DNA of 37,170 nt from Rhodospirillales bacterium. Lineage in GTDB: Bacteria; Pseudomonadota; Alphaproteobacteria; Rhodospirillales; Shumkoniaceae. The first letter of the stretch is position 1, and each line of letters begins with the position of its first letter. The notes below the pieces were generated by a model, which saw only the letters and a list, made by a program, of their open reading frames with translations, was not told where the DNA came from and made no database searches. The stretch is taken from assembly GCA_018432935.1 (NCBI GenBank), contig JAHDSF010000047.1, positions 68,463 to 105,632 on the forward strand. Reading direction: 5' to 3'. A program made the translations under genes and the position numbers. Positions 24,078 through 31,004 of this stretch are shown one piece after another.

Positions 24078-24893
24078 ATGGTCATGCGGGAAGGTTCGAT
24101 TCGGCGGGCCGGGACGATCCTGGCAGCCGCGATTCTGGTGGTTGCCGCCGCTCCGGCGTCCGCTGCCGAAAACACCGGCGGCATCCAGCAGCTGTTCCAG
24201 ACCCTGATGGGGACGCCCCGCCAGCAGGAGCCCGCCGGCCAGTCCGGCTCGCCCGCCCGGAGCCTGCAGCAGCAGAGCGCCCCCGCAGCCGCCTCGACGG
24301 CGATTGCCTGGGTCGACGACATCAGCGGCGTCGCCAAACCCGAGTTCGACATCGCCGACACGCTGGAGGCCGGACAGGTCCTGAGTCTGGGCGCCAAGGG
24401 CAAGGCGGTGATCGGCTATTTCGCCGATTGCCGGATGGAGACCATCAGCGGCGGCACCGTCACCATCGCGCCCGGCGGCAGTCAGGTCGCCGGCGGCACG
24501 ATGAAAGTCGGCAAGATGGAGTGCTCGGGGGCCGCGGCGGTGGTCACCGCGAACGCTTCCGAGGCTGCCGCGGCGGCGAAGCGGGTCACTCCGTTCGCCA
24601 GCGACCCTTGGACCGAGCAAGCGATCAGGGAAACCAAGCCGCTGATCCGCTGGCAGGGCAAGATGAAGGGCGAGCTTCGCATCCTCGATGTCGACCAGCC
24701 GACCCCGAAGGTAGTCTGGAAGCGGGCGGTCAACGGTGACCGCATCATCTACAAGGGACCGCCGCTGACCGTCGGCGTGCCGTACCTGGCGGAAGTGGCC
24801 GCCGACGGCTCGACGCAGCGGGCGCTGTTCTCGATCGATCCCGAGCTGACCGGCAACGATGCCCTCCGCCGAACCCTCATCCTCCGCCCGTGA
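24078..24893 (+). CDS. FecR-like secreted protein
   Basis: 271 residues starting at ATG 24078 (GGAAGG just upstream; the ATG two codons later is an alternative). A signal peptide (about 1-29, ending ASAAE) is followed by a Gln-rich linker. A compact beta-rich segment resembles FecR domains: ADTLEAGQVLSLGAKGKAV, then IGYFADCRMETISGGTVTIAPGG. Two cysteines (FADC and KMEC) could form a disulfide. A second segment (about 190-255) has WQGKMKGELRILDV and GVPYLAEVA. FecR domains outside iron signalling often sit beside CHASE2 cyclases, as here, where they are thought to be periplasmic sensing partners. It overlaps the cyclase gene by 35 bases. Confidence 0.7.
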   Translation: MVMREGSIRRAGTILAAAILVVAAAPASAAENTGGIQQLFQTLMGTPRQQEPAGQSGSPARSLQQQSAPAAASTAIAWVDDISGVAKPEFDIADTLEAGQVLSLGAKGKAVIGYFADCRMETISGGTVTIAPGGSQVAGGTMKVGKMECSGAAAVVTANASEAAAAAKRVTPFASDPWTEQAIRETKPLIRWQGKMKGELRILDVDQPTPKVVWKRAVNGDRIIYKGPPLTVGVPYLAEVAADGSTQRALFSIDPELTGNDALRRTLILRP

Positions 24894-26982
24894 CGGCGCG
24901 CTCCGGCACGCGGGGATAGCTGGCGCGCTCGGGCTTGTGCTCGGCCTCGCCGCGGCGCACCCGGCGCTGGACGGTCTGCTACGGGTCGGCATCGACGTGA
25001 TGCTGCCGCTGCGCCACGCCGTCAGCGGGCCTTTGTGGCCGGCGCAGGAATCCGACGTGGCGGTGGTGGCGCTGGACGAGGAAACCTACCGCACGCCGCC
25101 ATTCGCCGACCGTCCGCAGGTGACATGGACCCCCTACCTGGCCAGCATCGTCGAGGCGGTCAACGCCGCCGGGCCAGCGGCGATCGGCGTCGATCTCATC
25201 TATCCTACCACCCTTGATCAGCCCGATCTCCTGCCCGGCTTCGACAAGCCGCTGTTCCGCGCGCTGATCCGCTCCGGCCGCGCCGGCCGCCTAGTGCTGG
25301 GCAAGGTCCGGTTGTCGAAGCAGGAAATCGCACCCCACCCCCGCCAAGTCGCGATGGCCGGCGGGGTCGCCAACCTGCGCCTTGCGAACCTGACGATCGA
25401 CGACGACCAGGTGGTGCGGCAGTACCCCGTCCGCTTTTCCGACGAGGCCGGCGGCTCGGCCCCGTCCTTCGGCATGGAGCTGGCGCAGCGGGCCGGCGCG
25501 CGGCCGCCGCCGGGCGACTTCCTCATCAACTACAACACCGGCGCCGACGATCTTCCCGTCTACAGCATGGCCGACCTGCACGCCTGCGCCGAGGCCGGCA
25601 ACACCGAATTCTTCGCCAGCCATTTCGCCGGCAAGATCGTGCTGATCGGACAGGACCTCGACCTCGAGGACCGGTTCCTCGGCGCCAAGCGGTTCGCGCT
25701 GGGCGCCCGCGACCGCTCTCGCGACCCGCGCTGCACCACGAAGTTCGACCCGTCCGCCTACGGAACGGTGGTCGACCGCCGCAGCATGCCCGGCGTGTTC
25801 GTCCATGCCGCCGCCATCAACACGGTCACCAAGGCGGTCGCGCTGACCGCACCGCCGCGGTGGGCCTCGGGCCTCTCCGTGGGCCTGCTGGCGAGCCTGC
25901 TGGCGCTGGTGTTCTGCCGGTTGCGGCCGGCGGCCGGTGCGCTCGCGGGCGGCGCCGTCCTGGGCTGCGTCCTGGCCGGCAGCCTGACCCTGTTCACGCT
26001 GGCCGGCATCGTCGCGCCGCTGATCGCCCTGGCGGCGGCGTCCGCGATCGCCTTCACCACCGTCTACGCCTACCGGTTCCTGGTCGAGGACAAGGCGAAG
26101 CGCTGGATCCAGCACGCCTTCAACCACTTCCTGTCGCCCGAGCTGGTGCGGCGGCTGGCGGCCGACCCCTCGGTGCTGAAGCTGGGCGGCACCACCCGGC
26201 ACGTCACGGTCTTCTTCTCGGATATCGCCGGCTTCACCACGCTGTCCGAGCAGATGTCGGCGCAGCCCGAGAAGCTGGTCGAGATCCTCAACAAGTACCT
26301 GACCGTGGTCACCGCCAAGGTGGAGGCCAACGGCGGCTATGTCGACAAGTTCATCGGCGACGCGGTGATGGCGGTGTGGGGAGCACCGCTGGAGGACGCG
26401 CAGGCCGAGCTCCATGCGGTGGCCGCGGCGCTCGACTGCCAGGAGGCGCTGGCCGCCTTCAACCAGGAGATCATCGAGGGCGCCTACGGGATGCCGCCGA
26501 TCGGCACCCGGATCGGCATCAACTCGGGGCTCGCCCTGGTCGGCAACATGGGCTCGGCGACCAGGCTCAACTACACGGTCGCCGGCGACATCGTGAACCT
26601 CGCCGCCCGCCTCGAGGGCGCCAACAAGGCCTACGGCAGCCGCATCATGGTCGGCGAGACGACGGCCGAGAGGCTTGGCGACGCCTTCGTGCTGCGCTTG
26701 CTCGACCTGTTGGTGGTCAAGGGCAAGCACAAACCGATCCGCGCTTTCGAGGTGGTCGGCCGCACCGGCGCCGTCGATGCCGCGACCATGGAGCGGCTGG
26801 AGGCATACGCCGCCGCACTCGATCTGTACTTCGCCCGCCGCTTCGACGAGGCCGGCACAGCCTTTGCCGCTTTGGCGGAGGCCGATCCGCCGTCGGCGAT
26901 CTACCGCGGCCGCTGCGCCGAGTTCAGCCGCAACCCGCCCGCCGCCGACTGGGACGGGCGTTACGAGATGAAGACCAAGTAA
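24859..26982 (+). CDS. CHASE2-domain class III adenylate/guanylate cyclase
   Basis: 707 residues. One N-terminal membrane helix (about 18-36) is followed by a periplasmic CHASE2 domain (about 40-320) with VAVVALDEETY, AIGVDLIYPT and FAGKIVLIGQ. Three further helices follow (about 333-404), then a cytoplasmic class III cyclase domain (about 430-635). Catalytic residues are intact: metal Asp455 (FFSDIAGFT) and Asp501 (KFIGDAVMAVWGAP), the base-selecting pair Lys497 and Asp577 (NYTVAGD), and the transition-state pair Asn580 and Arg584. The Lys/Asp pair points to ATP, so cAMP is the likely product. It is translationally overlapped with the FecR-like gene. The M48 protease gene follows after 14 bases. 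Confidence 0.94.
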   Translation: MPSAEPSSSARDGALRHAGIAGALGLVLGLAAAHPALDGLLRVGIDVMLPLRHAVSGPLWPAQESDVAVVALDEETYRTPPFADRPQVTWTPYLASIVEAVNAAGPAAIGVDLIYPTTLDQPDLLPGFDKPLFRALIRSGRAGRLVLGKVRLSKQEIAPHPRQVAMAGGVANLRLANLTIDDDQVVRQYPVRFSDEAGGSAPSFGMELAQRAGARPPPGDFLINYNTGADDLPVYSMADLHACAEAGNTEFFASHFAGKIVLIGQDLDLEDRFLGAKRFALGARDRSRDPRCTTKFDPSAYGTVVDRRSMPGVFVHAAAINTVTKAVALTAPPRWASGLSVGLLASLLALVFCRLRPAAGALAGGAVLGCVLAGSLTLFTLAGIVAPLIALAAASAIAFTTVYAYRFLVEDKAKRWIQHAFNHFLSPELVRRLAADPSVLKLGGTTRHVTVFFSDIAGFTTLSEQMSAQPEKLVEILNKYLTVVTAKVEANGGYVDKFIGDAVMAVWGAPLEDAQAELHAVAAALDCQEALAAFNQEIIEGAYGMPPIGTRIGINSGLALVGNMGSATRLNYTVAGDIVNLAARLEGANKAYGSRIMVGETTAERLGDAFVLRLLDLLVVKGKHKPIRAFEVVGRTGAVDAATMERLEAYAAALDLYFARRFDEAGTAFAALAEADPPSAIYRGRCAEFSRNPPAADWDGRYEMKTK

Positions 26983-26996
26983 AGGGGGGTAACGCC

Positions 26997-27914
26997 ATGA
27001 CCGCACCAGGGTTCAGCACTTCGCGCCGCCGCGTCCTCGCCGGGCTGCTCGGCGGTACCGCCTTCGCGCTGGCCGGCTGCAAGGCAGGCGATCTCGATTA
27101 CGTGCAGGTCGCAGGCGGCGCCGCCACCATCATCCAGGGTCTCAGCATGGGCGAGAGCGACGAGCTCCAGATGGCCCGCCTCTACCCCCGCCTGATCGAC
27201 AGCTCGGGCGGCGCCTACGCCAACCCCGCGGTGCAGCGTGACATCCGCAGCTTCGCCGAACCTCTGTTCCGCACCTCGACTCGCTCCGCCTTCCAGTATG
27301 AGATCGTGGTGCTCGACGACGACACGCCCAACGCCTGGGCGCTGCCGAGCGGCAAGCTGGCGATCAACAAGGGTCTGCTGCGCTATGTCGCCAACGAGCA
27401 CGAGCTGGCGGCGGTGCTGGCACACGAGATCGGCCATGCCGAGAAGAGCCACGCCCTGGCCGAGATGCGCTCGCGCAAGTTCACCGAAGGCATGACCGCG
27501 GTCGGGCGCGCCGCAATCGACGCCCAGATCGGCGGTGCGGGCGGCGCCTGGACCGAGGCGGCCCTCGACGCCATCCAGGGCCCGATGCTGGAGCTGGTTT
27601 CCTCGGGCTATTCGCGTGGCAACGAGGCGGAAGCCGACCAGTACATCCTGACGGTGTTCCGGACGACCGGCTACGATCCCCGCAAGGCTTCGGGCGTGTT
27701 CCGCACCCTGCTGCAGATCATCCCCGAAAGCGCCGCCGGCACCACTTCGCTGTTCAACAGCCATCCCGGCACCCGCGAGCGGATCGCCGCCATCGAGACC
27801 GCCGCCGCCGCCCTGCCGAGCCCGATGCAAGCTCCGGCCGCCCAGGGCTTCCAGGGCCTCAAGAAGACCTTCCCGACCCGCGAGCACTTCCGCCGCAACC
27901 GTGCGATATCCTGA
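26997..27914 (+). CDS. M48-family metalloprotease, Tat-type lipoprotein
   Basis: 305 residues. The N-terminus combines a twin-arginine motif (SRRRVLAGLLGG) with a lipobox (ALAGC, Cys28), so export folded through Tat and lipid anchoring is likely. The protease domain has HEIGH (143-147) with catalytic Glu144, and SRGNEAEAD (about 206-214) supplying the third zinc ligand Glu210. PNAWALPSGKLAINKGLL is the usual N-terminal edge strand of the family. It would act in the periplasm in envelope quality control, like BepA or LoiP. The gene lies 14 bases after the cyclase, with GGGGGG as a poor ribosome-binding site, in a probable three-gene operon. Confidence 0.92.
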   Translation: MTAPGFSTSRRRVLAGLLGGTAFALAGCKAGDLDYVQVAGGAATIIQGLSMGESDELQMARLYPRLIDSSGGAYANPAVQRDIRSFAEPLFRTSTRSAFQYEIVVLDDDTPNAWALPSGKLAINKGLLRYVANEHELAAVLAHEIGHAEKSHALAEMRSRKFTEGMTAVGRAAIDAQIGGAGGAWTEAALDAIQGPMLELVSSGYSRGNEAEADQYILTVFRTTGYDPRKASGVFRTLLQIIPESAAGTTSLFNSHPGTRERIAAIETAAAALPSPMQAPAAQGFQGLKKTFPTREHFRRNRAIS

Positions 27915-27918
27915 CCCA

Positions 27919-27958
27919 GCGCGGCCCGTTTTCTCCGCAACGGGGGAACGGGCCGCGC
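27919..27958. terminator. Hairpin between convergent genes
   Basis: GCGCGGCCCGTT and AACGGGCCGCGC pair perfectly over 12 bases around a 16-base loop. It lies 4 bases past the M48 stop and 10 bases past the phytase-CYTH stop. There is no T tract, so termination may be partial or Rho-assisted. Confidence 0.55.
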
Positions 27959-27968
27959 GAACCGGGGC

Positions 27969-30161
27969 TCAGGGGTTGGGCAGGTTGAGCAGGAACAGGA
28001 CCTTCGAACCTGCCCAGCGTTCGCCGTTCCCGAGCTTCAGCTCGGCGCCATCCCGGCCGAGGCAGAACTGCAGGAAGCGCTCCGCCGCGGCATGCGTTTC
28101 GGGCATGGCGTAGTAGTCGGGCGAATCCAGGCTGAACGAGACCTCGCCGAGGTAGACGGGGCCATCCCACGACGCCGCCCAGCCTTCCATCTCGATCTCG
28201 ACCTCGACCCCGCCGTCGAGCTTCAGGATGCCGGGCGCGACCTTGTAGCCGAACGCCGTCTTCGGCTCGAGCCTAGTGTCGGCCGGCAGACCCACCGTCA
28301 GCAGGTCCGGGAAGAGCTTGCCGAAGTCGCCGAGGGTCCTGGCCCCGATCTCTTCGGGTTTCAGCTTCACCTCCCAGGCGCTCTCGATGTAGCCGTTGAG
28401 AGAGCCGTTCGCGGAAATCGAGATATTCTCCTCGTTTGCCGCCTGGAACTTGTAGCCCTTGGCGATCGCCCGCTTGGAACCGAGGATGCGGTACAGATTG
28501 TCCGGCGCCATCTCCTTGACGGTGAGAGTGAAGGGGTAGGCGGGCTTCCCGGCAGCATACTTGGTGGACACCCGAACCACATAGCCGGCCTTGCGCAGCT
28601 TGAAGTCGGGGGTGTCGAAGTACTCCTTCGTCGACGCTGCCTCCTTCAGCCCCTTCTTGCCGTCAACCAGCGTGAAGCCGTTCTTCGCCCCGGCAGCCTT
28701 GACCTTTTCCCAAACCATCTTGAACCCGGCCTCGCGGCCGTTGGCGAAGAACTTGGGGTCGACCAGGAACTTGAACTCCCGGCTGGCGATCTGCCGGAAG
28801 GGCTGCCACTTGGCGAGATTGCGCTGCCACAGCGGGCCGGCGGTCGTCTCGTCGCCCGGGCGCAGCACCATCAGCGAGGTCTTGAGCCCCTCCAGACCGT
28901 AGTCGTTGTCGTTGATGAGAACGACCGACCCATCGTCCATGAAGGTCATCGCCTCGACCTCGGACGGCATCCCGGGGAACTTGAAGCTGTCGAAGAACAG
29001 CGATTTGCGGAGGGCCGCAATGCCCTTCTCCGCAAGCTGGCCGGGGGTGTGCTGCTCGAGGCTGGGGGTGGTCTCGGTCTTGTCCCAGGCCGAGCCCAGC
29101 AGGTTGGTTGCTCCCTTCAGCGACACCCGGTAGAGGCGGGTGGTCTTCGACAGCCGCTCCAGCACCACCAGCTCGTCGTCGCCGACCGCCTGCATTTCGC
29201 TGATCTTGACGTCGGATTGCTTCGTCGAGTTGTCGAGCACGAAGTCGCCGGGCGGGTCGAGGACGTAGACGTACTCGCCCACGGTCTTTTCCGAGGCCCG
29301 CTCCATCTTGAAGACCCTGACCAGGCGCGACGCCTTCCAGGCGTCTTCGTCGGGGTTCACCAGCGGGCTTTGGATCGCGTAGTAGAGGTGCTTCTCGTCC
29401 GGCGAGACGGCGACCGCCTCGATGCCGCGATTGAGCTTGCGCAGCCTGACGATGGCCGGCAGCCGCTCGCGCACCGGGCTGGTTGCCCCGGTCAGCTCGG
29501 CGGCCATGCCTTCGGGAACGAGACGGGCCTGGATGCGGCCGTCAGCGGCGACGTGCAGCAGGCTGGGGACCGCCTCGTCGCCGATCCAGAAGCTGCCGTC
29601 CGCCAGACGGACGAGGGCTTCGGGATCCACCCCGTTGGGATCCTTGGCCAGCAGGGCGCCGCTCTTGTCATAGGCGTTGATGGTGCCCTTCTTCACCGGC
29701 ACCGGCAGCCCCGAGACTGGCTTGCCGTCCTTGCCCTTGAGCGCGATGCGTTCGACGATGTCGAACCCGCCGCCGTCGATGCGGATCTTGAAGATGGTGG
29801 GGACGAAATCGGGAACCGCCGCGATCTTGCCGTCCTTGTCGCCCTTGCACAGGGCGGCCGCATCGGCCCCGAGAACCGCCTTGGCGTCCTTGCAGGCGAT
29901 CGAGGGTCCGACGTCGGAAATCGTGTAGACGATGCCCGCCTCGCCCTTCGGATGAAAGGCGCCGCTGCCGATCACCCAGGTGAAGTCGATGGACGTGCCG
30001 GTCGGAAAGGCAACTGACGCCAGAGGCGTGGTCGCGTCGTTCATCGTCAACTGCGATTCCGCCGCTGACAGCGGCGATGCCACCGTCAGCGCGCCCACGC
30101 ACAACAGCACGGGAAGCGTCCGCGCGACGCCTCTCGGTGCCGGACTGGATGCATGCGCCAT
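27969..30161 (-). CDS. Secreted phytase-like / CYTH-like fusion protein
   Basis: 730 residues with a Sec leader (cleavage near LSA-A, residue 33). Residues ~45-440 fit the 'esterase-like activity of phytase' propeller family (PF13449 type): GSGAFHPKGEAGIVYTISD, GVDPEALVRLADGSFWIGDE, RGIEAVAVSPDEKHLYYAIQ, then SEVEAMTFMDDGSVVLINDND. Residues ~460-700 look like a CYTH/triphosphate-tunnel domain: SREFKFLVDP in place of ExExK, then TKEYFDTPDFKLRKAGYVVRV, FTLTVKEM, and GGVEVEIEMEG near the end. CYTH enzymes act on inorganic or organic triphosphates and polyphosphate. One signature Glu is replaced by Ser, so activity is uncertain. Joining these two phosphate-linked domains in one exported protein suggests phosphate scavenging, which is inference. 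ATG 30159-30161 has GGAG upstream. Confidence 0.78.
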   Translation of the reverse strand: MAHASSPAPRGVARTLPVLLCVGALTVASPLSAAESQLTMNDATTPLASVAFPTGTSIDFTWVIGSGAFHPKGEAGIVYTISDVGPSIACKDAKAVLGADAAALCKGDKDGKIAAVPDFVPTIFKIRIDGGGFDIVERIALKGKDGKPVSGLPVPVKKGTINAYDKSGALLAKDPNGVDPEALVRLADGSFWIGDEAVPSLLHVAADGRIQARLVPEGMAAELTGATSPVRERLPAIVRLRKLNRGIEAVAVSPDEKHLYYAIQSPLVNPDEDAWKASRLVRVFKMERASEKTVGEYVYVLDPPGDFVLDNSTKQSDVKISEMQAVGDDELVVLERLSKTTRLYRVSLKGATNLLGSAWDKTETTPSLEQHTPGQLAEKGIAALRKSLFFDSFKFPGMPSEVEAMTFMDDGSVVLINDNDYGLEGLKTSLMVLRPGDETTAGPLWQRNLAKWQPFRQIASREFKFLVDPKFFANGREAGFKMVWEKVKAAGAKNGFTLVDGKKGLKEAASTKEYFDTPDFKLRKAGYVVRVSTKYAAGKPAYPFTLTVKEMAPDNLYRILGSKRAIAKGYKFQAANEENISISANGSLNGYIESAWEVKLKPEEIGARTLGDFGKLFPDLLTVGLPADTRLEPKTAFGYKVAPGILKLDGGVEVEIEMEGWAASWDGPVYLGEVSFSLDSPDYYAMPETHAAAERFLQFCLGRDGAELKLGNGERWAGSKVLFLLNLPNP

Positions 30162-30345
30162 GGATGTTCTCCAGAGATTATCTGTTTTCAGGGGCAGGCG
30201 AAGCAGACAGGCTCAGGCACGGACGGCCGGTCCGATCTTGCCGGCCCTCATGGGAGCGGCTTGCCAGCAGGCGCCCATGCCGCCCCTTCGTCGTCCGGAA
30301 GGACAGGAGACACTTTTCCCGGGCAATGATCATACGGGTGGAAAG

Positions 30346-30373
30346 CCATAAGGCAAATTATAGTTCCTTATGG
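30346..30373 (-). promoter_or_regulatory. Operator-like inverted repeat around a TATAAT
   Basis: CCATAAGG and CCTTATGG are exact inverted repeats separated by 12 AT-rich bases, so their centres are two helical turns apart. On the minus strand the spacer contains a perfect TATAAT (30357-30362) facing the phytase-CYTH gene about 195 bases away. The -35 region (CAATCA at 17-base spacing) is poor, as expected for an activated or repressed promoter. The regulator is unknown. Confidence 0.5.
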
Positions 30374-30439
30374 TACTCATGATTGAATCTTTATGATGGC
30401 ACCGTCCTCGACGGTGGCGCGACCGACGGCCTCTCGAAT

Positions 30440-30478
30440 CGAAACGGCCCGGTCCGTTGGCCGGGCCGGGCCGTTTCG
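30440..30478. terminator. GC-rich hairpin after the 106-aa gene
   Basis: CGAAACGGCCCGG and CCGGGCCGTTTCG form a perfect 13-bp stem with a 13-base loop, 20 bases past the stop at 30498 on the minus strand. No T run follows. Confidence 0.55.
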
Positions 30479-30497
30479 CGGCGAATTCCGTTGGGTC

Positions 30498-30818
30498 TCA
30501 GCCGAGGACGGTGAGGTTGCCGTTCTCGTCCAGGAACAGATTGGCTGAGGTGTCGATGATGGCGATCGTGCCGACATCGGTGGCCTGCACCTCGACCTGC
30601 CCGACCAAGTGGAGCGTGCCGTCGGCTTCCGCAGCCGGACCGGCCACGAAGTCGACGACGTCCCGAAGATCCAGGGTGGTTCCGGAATCGGATGCCGTCA
30701 TCTCGGGCGCGGGCGCACCCTCGCCGGAGACGGGCACGGCAGGGCCGCCGAAAACCACGTCGTTGCCGTCGCTATCGACCACGATGTCTTCGCCGTGACC
30801 ACCGGCAGGATCGACCAT
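30498..30818 (-). CDS. Free-standing paralogue of an RTX/T1SS C-terminal domain (106 aa)
   Basis: 106 residues, acidic, without signal peptide. GAGGGGAG lies upstream of ATG 30816-30818. The first half has one RTX-like remnant (DSDGNDVVFGG). The second half matches the end of the neighbouring giant adhesin: TLDLRDVVDFVA here against [12 protein letters not shown] there, then VEVQ..., TIAIIDT against TIAVIQT, and LDENGNLTV against LDADGNVTV at the very end. That region of the adhesin is the type I secretion C-terminal target domain (VCA0849 type). It could be a small T1SS substrate, a decoy for the secretion ABC transporter, or the decayed 3' end of a second adhesin. A strong terminator separates it from the adhesin, so it needs its own promoter. 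Confidence 0.72.
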   Translation of the reverse strand: MVDPAGGHGEDIVVDSDGNDVVFGGPAVPVSGEGAPAPEMTASDSGTTLDLRDVVDFVAGPAAEADGTLHLVGQVEVQATDVGTIAIIDTSANLFLDENGNLTVLG

Positions 30819-30896
30819 GGGGATCTCCCCTCATTGACAGCCGCGCGCCTGTCGCGCGCGGATGCGAGCGAGCGTAGGATAGCAGCCCCCGTCCGT

Positions 30897-30931
30897 CCCG
30901 CATCATCCAAACGGGTGATGCGGGCGCTTTT
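30897..30931 (+). terminator. Plus-strand terminator-like hairpin
   Basis: CCCGCATCA and TGATGCGGG form a perfect 9-bp stem around 10 bases, followed by CGCTTTT on the plus strand. No plus-strand gene ends here. It lies in the untranslated leader of the 106-aa gene and may instead be a leader structure or stop antisense transcription. Confidence 0.45.
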
Positions 30932-30949
30932 GTCGGACGCCGCGACAAA

Positions 30950-30984
30950 GGAAAGGCCCGGCCCCGCGGGGGTCGGGCCTTTCC
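30950..30984 (-). terminator. Rho-independent terminator of the adhesin gene
   Basis: GGAAAGGCCCG pairs with CGGGCCTTTCC. Inner C/G bases extend the stem to about 16 bp around GCG. On the minus strand TTTCCTTTG follows. It lies 21 bases past the adhesin stop. Confidence 0.85.
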
Positions 30985-31004
30985 GGAAACGACCGGAAGA
31001 GGGA

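Larger units (their letters stand above)
30162..30497. other. Regulatory intergenic region upstream of the phytase-CYTH gene
   Basis: 336 bases, with a notably AT-rich core (30340-30400) in an otherwise GC-rich window. It holds the inverted repeat with embedded TATAAT and the terminator hairpin at 30440-30478. No credible gene lies in it. Confidence 0.6.
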
